A stretch of DNA of 64,000 nt from Sipunculus nudus (taxonomy: Eukaryota; Annelida; Sipuncula; Golfingiida; Sipunculidae), in NCBI GenBank assembly GCA_026874595.1, contig CM049306.1, forward strand, positions 82,302,142 to 82,366,141, given 5' to 3'. The first letter of the stretch is position 1; every line of letters starts with the position of its first letter. The notes below the pieces were generated by a model, which was given only the letters and a program-made list of their open reading frames with translations, did not search any database and was not told the origin of the DNA. Made by a program: the position numbers and the translations under genes. Shown piece by piece: positions 55,177-64,000 of the stretch.

Positions 55177-57280
55177 TAATGGCCTTATAATGTTTAAATT
55201 AAGGATCCTGCCGCTGTCCCTGTAATATACTAATCCACATGTAGCTTTCTCGTACCAAAGTCTGGACCGCATACCTGCACAGTATTGATATATTTTTATA
55301 TATGTTTGCAAAATTCATCCTTTCAAATAAGGTCAGCCCAAGAGTGTCCGGGCAGCCCGAAACGGTCATGATTAATCGGAATTTGATGACCATCGGGGCT
55401 TCCGTTTTGTTGAACCTCGGCACCAACTAGCGACGTTGGGGCATTTTTCTTTCCCCATGTATTGACCGATCTGTAGAAAGAACTTCGATATAAAAAGCAA
55501 TGTTGGCTCTTTTGGGTCAACTGTCTTGTCAATGTCTACAAACCTCCTTTCTTCTGTGATATAAAACAGATCATGTTGATCATTTGATCAATTTTACGTT
55601 TGCACCCATTTTGCTCCATTAGGTGCCATTGATGTATAAACAGCTGTCCGTTTGTACTGTATGTCCTTTCGACGATTGTACATTTCTTGTTCTCAAATTA
55701 TCCATCCGCGCCACATTTCTACCGGATGAAAGTCTAGAGCGGGCGTTACTTCCGAAAGTTTTGATAGAATCCGTGGGGGCCCGAAATAAAAAATTGCTGC
55801 CTACATTCATTTTCATATTCATCTTTCAATGATATACCGAGCAAAATTGTCAAGTATATAAATTATGTTTATGGGAATGGGATCGAGGAATTCATGTCAG
55901 ATTTGTAATTTGGTCTGTGTTGACCTTATAATCCAAGACAGCAGCCATTTTAGCTCAGAATAACTTGTACTCCAACAGCCTTCATAACTATTTCATATAG
56001 TTCATTCCATGAATGTCAATGCCTGGACGTCTCTAATTTTCCTTTAAACATCTTTACCCCTTGGTCTTGTTGAATGTTCATTCGACAGTTGTACCTGTTA
56101 TTGGCATCTTATTTTGTGTTGGCACATCCTTTCCTGTAAATAAGCTATCGGTAATGTGTTCCGAATGTCTTTTGACGTTTGCGAATTCTTTTTGTTGCTG
56201 ATTTTATATTCCACCGACCCTCTGAATTGATCTGCGAGAATAAATCAAATTGATCTCTTTTATCTGTAACCAATTTCTTGTTATATTATTCCATCAAATT
56301 TGATTCCGATGAATTTCTTCCCGTAATATATAAAATGATAGCTGCAGGTTGTTATAGGCAACTCTTCCGATACTTTAAGTGTTGTTCTTGTTCATAAACT
56401 TTTGTAACATTTAAAATATTGCCCGCCATGTATGAATCTGCTTTTGCCCGTCAGACGAAAGGCCTTTTTCTTTACTCATATGCTCTAGGAATATTTTAAC
56501 AAAATAAACAACTATGCCATGCGCTGTCCACCATGCTGCTCAAACCCGCCGACCTTGACCTTACCCTATTACCGTATAGTTTCGTGATACACTTCTCCCC
56601 GTCCTGGGTGTTGATCGATCATCCAGAAGTGTAAGGTGCATTGTGACAGAGGGAAAAAATAGGATGAATGCATTGTTCACAGGTCCTGCATACGCTTTCA
56701 TCATTTACACCACTTGTCTCGTTCGTGGTTCCATCTATCATCCGGGATTTATCAGCACGACTTTTTCGTCAGCTTAGATTACAAACTCCTCGATCTTGGC
56801 TTTGGGGATGTGCTAGAAAAGTCTCTAAACCATGCACGGGATATGAACATTTACACACGATACACCCAGTTCCGTTTGATTCCATCCCTTATAGATTCAT
56901 TACTGTTTTATTAAACTGGGAATGTGCGTTTATGAAAGTGAATTGTGTAATAACACCAAAGGGCTACAGAGCAGTTCACGTGCCAGGATATTTGTTTTGT
57001 AATGCACAATGCTAGCTTTTGGGCCGTTGTTTTTTACAAATACATTTATCTGATAGTAAAACTGGTAATTTTAACATCATTACCCAATCACCACGTTTTG
57101 ATTCAGTTGTACCGCTGCGTTATTATAACCCTTCCTATGTGTTGACACATTTGAAAAACAAAGAAGTTAAATTTTATTTGGTAGGCAAATTATATATATT
57201 GCTTTGTATAGGAAACAATACATGTGTAATGACTGAACATAGAACCAGAGACGATTGTGGATTCAACACCTACTCCCCGG
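55177..57280. other. Unassigned stretch
   Basis: Open frames at 55619-55832 and 56668-57015 overlap others and lack matches. No element boundaries seen. Confidence 0.4.
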
Positions 57281-57410
57281 ATCCCACTTCTGACACCATT
57301 TGTAACGGGCGGAAAACAAACACTGAGATCGAACCTACACGGCTCGCACACGAGTCCAGCATGAAACAATAAAGCAAACTTCACCAGGAGGAATGCTTTC
57401 GTTTGCATAA
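57281..57410 (-). mobile_element. LTR-retrotransposon 5' LTR end with tRNA-Leu-type PBS
   Basis: The plus strand at 57281-57298 reads ATCCCACTTCTGACACCA, which looks like the 3' end of an animal tRNA-Leu plus CCA; the minus strand TGGTGTCAGAAGTGGGAT would thus be a primer binding site. Two bases away, CCCGTTACA ends at 57301 with the terminal CA expected of an LTR. The minus-strand LTR would extend to higher coordinates, but its TG start was not located. Below 57281 I see no gag or pol frame, so this is a truncated relic. Mag/Gypsy elements often use this primer. Confidence 0.6.
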
Positions 57411-59279
57411 TTACGCATGGATGAATTCTTTATGCCAGTTTAGATCAAATGTATAGATATTTTCGCATACGCGTAGAACCTGTGGAGTCCCTTCTGTTAA
57501 ATTTGCCACGTGGTGATTTTGTACCCTCTTACATTTTTTTTATATTTTCAAAGTAATGATGTCCTGGGCGTGGTATTGTATATAAATGCAGAGAGGCACC
57601 CTTTAAAATAAGATTTGATTGGAGAGCAGAAAACAATAACAATCGGCTAGTGGTTTTTAAAAAGTGATTGAAAGAAAAGTTTCAAGTATGGTGTGACATG
57701 TTGTCTTTTTATTATAATTTTTTATCTTCAAAAACCCTTTAAATAAGTAATGGTAACATGATCAGGCGTAAAACATGGGCAAAACATAATTCCATATTTT
57801 TTTAACACGCTGTCAAACACGAGTATAATATTACCCAGTTCAACATCATAAAAACCATAACTAATTTAAACTTGACATGGTGTGAGGGACATGTTGAGCC
57901 ACTCTTCTTTGTATTCAATTTGATTAATGTCTTTTTTAGATACATTACAGACAGCTTAGGTTGTTGAGCACACACCAAAGAAGATGACTTGTATTCAGTA
58001 CTCAGAGACTGTTGTTTTTTCCGTTATCTCATGCCTATCCAGCAATCATTTCCTGCTTATAGTATGCCCTGGTAGACAAATTAGTTGACGCTTTCCATTA
58101 AAATTCGTTTAGTGCACAGTCTAGACGCCTTGAATATTATTCATGTAACAACTCATCCTTATCTAAAAGCCAGTCACTATTCATTTATGAAAATACAAGC
58201 AAGTTGGTTGGACAACGGTTTGAACGTTGCGTGCATCATACATGGTTTGTTTTTGTACGCCCGGGCGTTTAACTTCCCATCGGCTTCCGTGAAATAAACG
58301 CAGCTAAAATGGTCTTTGTGTGCGCTATATTGGGACTAAGGCCACTTCCACATACTGATATCATCCATCATTTGGCGAGTTTGCCTTTCAAACTGTGGAT
58401 CCATATGACCGTACTGGCGTAGCTATGAACTATCATGCTTGGCTTTCTTTGCAATGCTAGCGGTCCCGGTGTCAGTGTTAAACGTCTTTTTGTTGATGGG
58501 ATCTAGCTGGTGAAATAATTTCAGATTGCACCTCCGTTTTATATAATATGCCCAGGGACCTGATTTTATGTATACTGCTGGGGTGTTACTGTGTCAACAT
58601 GAATTTGAAATTGAATAGAAGCTGTCAGAAGCACTTGACGGTGCGGTAAACAGGGGCTGGCTTAGTGAGGACCGTGGACGGAGTGTGAATAAAAAAAATA
58701 ATCAAGTACTTTTCTTTAAGATTTCAGATATAGTCTGCTCGCCTCACCCGAATGCGACCCGCGAGGACTAGATTAACAAGTGATCTAACAGGGGTCGTGA
58801 AAACACGCTGAAATATCCCAGGAAGGCCCACAGCATTTGGTGGACAACAGAGTGGCGTGCCAGGAAAATTATTGTAAGCCGTATGCGAAAAGTGCTGCTT
58901 CTCCAGCTCCCAAATTGGATTAATACTTGAGTAATGCAGGCGGCTATTATATCCCGGCGATAGTCCTGGCGTTCCGCAGTCACGGAAACTCTGGACCAAA
59001 TGACGGGTTAGTAGCATTAAATGAGATTCGCCTGCTGGCGGGCAAACACTCTGCAATACTAACGTTACCCAACTGACAAAGATCGAAACCGTCGTGGAAC
59101 CACGGGTGCGTCCAGTCTCTTGCGCCTTATGTGTGTGTAACCTCTTGCTGTTGACAAGGTGGGTGCATAAGATACTCAGAAAACATAGCAGTTCTTTTTT
59201 TTCAATTCATTAGTTTATTTTTTTGTGTTTTTGATATGTTAGCTTCTATTTATAATATATTGACATAGGAACTTAAATT
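57411..59279. other. Unassigned stretch
   Basis: No supported gene. Minus-strand frames at 58724-59056 have no proper start or match. Confidence 0.4.
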
Positions 59280-59297
59280 TATATATATATATATAAA

Positions 59298-59361
<64 letters not shown>
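59280..59361. repeat. (AT)n microsatellite, left flank of MITE
   Basis: AT dinucleotides with a few interruptions near 59293-59303. Confidence 0.97.
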
Positions 59362-59363
<2 letters not shown>

Positions 59364-59790
59364 GTGGTTGGCTTCATATTCGCGAGGCTGAATTTTCGCG
59401 ATTTTTTCATTTTTATTGTTTTGCGAGGGTTTCATTTTCGCGATCTCAGAACCTATATCAAATGTTTGGCAAAGCCACATACCTGTGTGTATTATAAAAT
59501 GAGAATAAGTCATGAGTTTGTGACATTTTCTTATATAATGATGGGCCCGCACACACAGCATAGGTGGTTTAGTTCAAATTTAAGGCTTAAATTTCCCTAT
59601 ACCTGCAAGGATGTAATTTATTAAAAAGTTCTCTCTGTTTTAACCTATTACCATACAAGTATTGATTACACTAAATAAGAAGGACATTCTCAATTGGCCG
59701 ATTATTCCCAAGGGATTCATTTTCGCGATTATTTCCCATTTGCGAATATCGCGAAATTAAAACCCTCGCGAACAAAAAGGCAATCACAGT
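59362..59790. mobile_element. TTCGCGAGG MITE inserted in an (AT)n tract
   Basis: The left end TGTGGTTGGCTTCATATTCG with CGAGG and the right end, reverse complemented, TGTGATTGCCTTTTTGTTCG with CGAGG form imperfect TIRs of about 25 bp. Both ends abut AT dinucleotides, so the insertion probably split one (AT)n tract and used a TA-type target. Subterminal copies of GCGAGGGTTTCATTTTCGCG (59423-59442) and, inverted, ATCGCGAAATTAAAACCCTC (59748-59767) add inner arms. CpG-rich words (TTCGCGA) recur six or more times. No transposase. Confidence 0.75.
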
Positions 59791-59837
59791 ATATATATAT
59801 ATATATATTTCTATATATAATTATATATATATATATT
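59791..59837. repeat. (AT)n microsatellite, right flank of MITE
   Basis: AT dinucleotides interrupted by TTTCT and AATT. Confidence 0.93.
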
Positions 59838-60840
59838 GTGTGTGTGTTTTCTCTTATTCACTTTATTATCCTTCTTAGGCAATATTACCAAGCCCTGGAC
59901 ATAACATTTCACATCTTAATATTAAATTGGTTTTGTCCAGAGACGACAAAAACATCCACCATAGAGTTGCTATATAATCATATCTTACAGAACATAAAAA
60001 AGTACTTGTTTTGATATATGTTATGCTGAACATCTCCTCTTATAACATGATATACCCGGCAACCTCCGGCTTTTCTGACGCCTGAGTCGTTGAGTTGTTA
60101 ACACCTGGACGTGAGGTTGCATGTCTGATAAGGTACAAAAGCTGGGCTGTGTGATCTTTGGGGAAACAGCTCTAACGGTTCAAACGCCCACGAGTTTTAG
60201 ATCAATACCGACTTTACTTCTGGTTGACACCTGAGATTACCATACCAAGCCCTCACAGTGCAATGAATAGGATCTAGCGGCGACCGACACTCACATGACC
60301 GGAAAGGTCATTGCGCAAGCCCAGTGTTTTCCGCAAACAGTCACAGAATAAGCTTGTTTGGATAAGCGTAGGAGATTCTGGAAAGGCTGTTGTTCTCAAA
60401 GGAGGTGTTATTTAGTATATTTTTGGCACACTAATTCAGTGACTAAGTCAACTTTTTATATAATAACAACACACATGCCAATGTATTGTTAAACAAACAC
60501 ACGTATCTGTAAATATGAACGTGTGTGACAGCAACTGTGGAGCTAATAAAAAAATTGTGTCAGTTAGTCTAGTAACCTGTGTATGTGTGTATGTGTCTCA
60601 CCGTTACAACTTGGTCGTTACCTATTATAAAATAAAAGTCAAATAAAAGACGTTTTTTGCTTAGTCTTTTATCATATCTCTGATAACAAAAAAGAATAAT
60701 TTATCTGGATAGGATGACATCTTTAGATGTACAAATATAGTCATTCGCGAACAATTTTGCTAAAAATGCAACCGATTTAATCGATTACAAAAGAAAAGAC
60801 CAATCGATTTAATATCCATACAATAGATTAATTAGCATAC

Positions 60841-60842
<2 letters not shown>
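59838..60842. other. Unassigned stretch
   Basis: No gene or bounded element seen. Confidence 0.4.

Positions 60843-60871
<29 letters not shown>
60843..60871. repeat. (AT)n microsatellite
   Basis: AT dinucleotides over about 29 bp. Confidence 0.95.
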
Positions 60872-60877
<6 letters not shown>

Positions 60878-61004
60878 ATTCATTCGATTATGGGTAGTCC
60901 TTTGAAGGAAATGCAGTTATTCAGGGATCCCTTTTTTTCTTTTTAAGTTTAATTAGTAGAGTTCTATAAAAGTCTGATGAGAAATCGTAACATTGTTTGT
61001 ATAT

Positions 61005-61817
61005 TGTTACGGAACCTAATATATCACGATCAGATCACGTATGCGTGATGAACACAAATTTTGTAATGGAGCAAAAAAATCAGATTTGTGTAACACTAGG
61101 CAGCGTGAAATGTCTAGGGGAATGAATAAAGAAGTGTTTTTTTGTTAACAAATAACTATAATTTATTCTTAAAACGACGCAAACTTTACAGTACACTAAA
61201 TCAATACAATTACACAGTACAATAACAGTATGACATCAAATCAATATAACCACACAGCCTAATAAACAAAGTGCACAGTACCCGGATACCATCACCGCCA
61301 CAGCGACAAGTACCTAAAATGTATACTCTCGGAGAATAACAGTCCAATGTAAACCTTTTGTAACAATCCAGAAAGTAAACTTGAGGCAGGCAGCATTAAA
61401 TTGTATAGAATTAGTAATAGTAGAATCCCTGAAATTACTAGATAATCGGATAGGTCCCACACGTCTGCGTTCGCTGGAATATTCTTTAACCTCTCTCCGG
61501 GCACTAAAACACAGCCCCCTATTTATAACTTATTGCCCCAAGCCGAGAATTTTCCACTTCTCGCACAGTCTACAGGATCTAACATAAAACACAGTAAACA
61601 CGCGTTACAGGAATCATCTAGAAGAACATCGCTGTGTCTCTACATACCAGGGTCCACACGTGACTCACGACGCGGCTCGGTCAGCGAGAAAGCCCCAAGC
61701 TAGCATGACAACGAGAGTTCAACCAGTACGGATGAAACTGAGAATGTAACAAGCGGCCCGGCGAGGGCGCTACAACACGAATTTTAGTGTCGCACAATAA
61801 AAAGAGAACCTGTAACA
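61005..61817 (-). mobile_element. Dispersed TGTTACAG element, copy 2
   Basis: Minus-strand copy of 36355-37108. The ends are TGTTACAG (61817 side) and CCGTAACA (61005 side), inverted, with ATAT directly repeated outside both (61001-61004 and 61818-61821), which fits a 4-bp target duplication. A TATA-like box lies at 61520-61529 and AATAAA at 61162-61167, both on the minus strand. GTGTTACA at 61096-61089 marks the alternative LTR-type end. A 70-codon frame (61292-61504) parallels the hydrophobic frame of copy 1 but is broken upstream. Confidence 0.75.
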
Positions 61818-64000
61818 ATATTAAACACAGAAATGCTGCTAATCTTTACTCAAGATTGACAGAATTGATGACTGCACTAATTAACCCATAGCATAACAGC
61901 GTTCAATTTCACAGCAGCCAAGCCAGAGCGATGGTATGGTAAACGCAAACCGACTAATCTACACATTGAATTCATCATGAGAGGTCTAAATGGCACCCTT
62001 GTGAACACCAATCTGTGCCCAGTCTCCCAAAGATACGAAGCTAGCTTATGTTTTAAAATCGATAAGAGAAACAGAAATTACAAGGTTTTATAAATGCAAA
62101 TCTACTTACAACATTTAACATTCCCCGAGGCGATACAACATTGGGCTGCACAATTAGTTTTCTAATTTCGCCAGAAGGAATGTAATGATAGTTTATTATA
62201 CTTTCAATTAATTCCTTGGTTATATTGCATTTATAAGAAGTACTGTTGCTTAATGGACTTGAATAAATTAAAGCAAGAAGTAATCTATTTCTCGGAGTTT
62301 CAAGATTGCATCGTTTCACCAGAATATAATCTTGTAATTAGATACAGAAATGTAAAAGTTTTAATGTGAAGGTCCTTTAATTATTCATATTGGAGAAAGC
62401 CGTTTCCAAAATCTATTTAAGAATTTTAATTAAGCAGAGATAAAATTAGATAAGTATGTCATACACGTGTAATACCATTAAGGATAAGAAGTTTGATTAC
62501 ATAAAATCACAAGCAAGTGTTTCTATATGTGCGGCTAGGGTGACCTTTAACCCTTCGCTTACATATAAGCATTAGTCTGACATGCCAGCATAGCTTTGCC
62601 CACATTTATCAAAATTCAATACAGGCTGGATGACGGCGGGGCCATTCGTATGTTATCAATCTGTCACTGGAGCAAAACAATTCTACTGTGCTGTTCATTC
62701 GCCAATTATTAAAATTACATGCATATATTTCATTCATGAAACATGTTGATGGAGTTCTGTGAACCTTGGGTCCTGCAGACACAGCATTGCGTCAAAAATA
62801 GGTTGTACCAGACCTAAGAACATGTCCTCTTTTCCATGTTTACAGCATCAGCACGCGTCAATGGTATTTTTTTTATCTTTTCCTCTTGTTCCTAAAGAAT
62901 GAGTACTGAGTCATGTTTTCTTTAATCCTCAATATTGTGTTTCGGGTTATGTTCACCGTGTCATGTCGGATTGTATTATTGCATATATTGTGTTATTTCA
63001 GTGACGTAGTTATCTCAATGTGGCATGTAATAATATTTTTAAACTTCTTATTAAATATTGCTCAAACATACATGTTAATGCGCTGTTTTCTTTTTAAATT
63101 GTAAACATTTACACGTTTTCATGAGAAATTTAAAGAAAATCAATGTATTTTATTTATATCAATGCCTGAGCACACCAGACAGAAAAGAATAAGAAATATA
63201 CTTATTCGCAAACATGCAACATATTTATATTAAATTTAGAAAAAAGGGTAAACATTTATGTATTGAAATGCTGAAGAGGTCAAAGTTCGGGGTACATACG
63301 TTTGGATATTAGTATCATAAACTTTATTTGACCGTTAAGTTCCATAGTTAAAACATTAGACATTTTATGAATGTTGCATAAGAAACGGAGTCATTTTGTA
63401 GTGTAAAACCATCATCTATGAACAGAAACCAAATCTTAAGGAATCCATACAGAGATTTGATATAAGTCCACGGGTTTTCTCTTAATTAAGATATTCTTTG
63501 TGCAGACAAGGGAGAAGACCTTGCATTAAGTTATAATTAAACTTGAAGCCGTCAGTTATACTCGGGTAGGCAAGGGGCGAGGCAGATTAGGTTTGAGGTA
63601 TGGGTTCTTTGGCAAGGAAGCACGTTAGATGTACACAGATCTTGGACGAAGGAACAACAAGGGCCCAGGCTGAAGGGTCTGGTGATGACTGTTAAATTTC
63701 CAGCAGTCCTCTTGTCCTTGATTGAGATGTCTCGTGAGACAGTCCACTAAACAAGAAATTGATCGTAAGAAAGCTTCGCTAAGCTTCCCATAGAAGGGTG
63801 TTCAACCTTCCAAACTTGGGCTAGGTCGAGGGGTCCTTGACGTGCTTCATTCTTCAGTCAGTTCCTTTCCTGAGATAGCCTTCTTCTTTGCGCAGAGTTT
63901 GACAACGAAGACAGATGACCTCAGATTTGGTCATGAACCCACTGGGTCTCAAGAGAAAAAGTGACAGAATATTGCCTCTCGGGACCAATTAAATAGGCAC
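61818..64000. other. Unassigned AT-rich stretch to the window end
   Basis: Short frames at 62053-62319 (minus) and 62913-63104 (plus) show no family signal. No repeat or RNA gene recognised. Confidence 0.4.

Noticed and set aside
56668-57015. 115-codon plus-strand frame as a gene
   Set aside because: No ATG at its start, an overlapping frame of similar quality, and no recognisable motif.
58724-59056. 110-codon minus-strand frame
   Set aside because: No recognisable domain; another minus-strand frame overlaps it; composition fits chance.

Overview
This window looks like nuclear DNA from an invertebrate animal. It is AT-rich and has no operons, ribosome binding sites or long open frames. It holds many (AT)n and (GA)n microsatellites, runs of 11-17 G or C, tRNA-derived SINE heads, a decayed LINE and several short terminal-inverted-repeat elements. 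The style of these repeats, especially the GCTCAGCTGAC-type hairpin followed by GTCCGTCTGTCC, the GGCGGAGGTTTGCGCTC fragment and the TTCGCGAGG element, reminds me of mollusc genomes. Mollusc is therefore my best guess, but it rests on memory and not on a marker gene. No complete, confidently identified host gene is present, so most of the window reads as intergenic or intronic DNA built by mobile elements.

Layout. 1-632: minus-strand fragment of a ZSWIM/FAR1-like (Mutator-derived) transposase-type protein, broken by a frameshift. 780-1493: 57-bp minisatellite of about 12.5 copies beside a remnant resembling an SGNH-hydrolase block. 2.3-7.2 kb: unassigned DNA ending in 400 bp of GA-rich simple repeat. 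7185-10294: 5'-truncated, multiply broken non-LTR retrotransposon with endonuclease, reverse transcriptase and C-terminal Cys/His pieces, flanked by a 10-bp direct repeat. 10.5-11.06 kb: GC-rich foldback element. 12.2-17.8 kb: TIR elements carrying poly-G/C tracts, including one element nested in another, plus a pogo-like end.

19-21 kb holds two open frames that might be real exons or small genes, the better one a single-pass membrane protein on the minus strand. 21.7-30.6 kb: degenerate duplications, a 30-31 bp minisatellite built on ATCGAT, a dispersed GGGGTAATCTGAA motif, a 290-bp foldback and SINE heads. 31164-34174: the most striking structure, a 3-kb island with 13-bp inverted ends holding two unrelated tandem arrays (periods about 340 and 280 bp) that share a GGTGGCGCCACC palindrome. 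A possible C-terminal coding exon follows at 34.6-34.9 kb.

36355-37108 and 61005-61817 are two oppositely oriented copies of one 0.75-0.81 kb element that keeps a TATA-like box and AATAAA. The rest of 37-64 kb is mostly unassigned DNA with small hairpins, short duplications, a second SINE copy, an LTR end with a tRNA-Leu-type primer binding site (57.3 kb) and a TTCGCGAGG MITE sitting inside an (AT)n tract (59.4-59.8 kb). The features do not form a pathway; their shared story is repeated insertion, duplication and decay.
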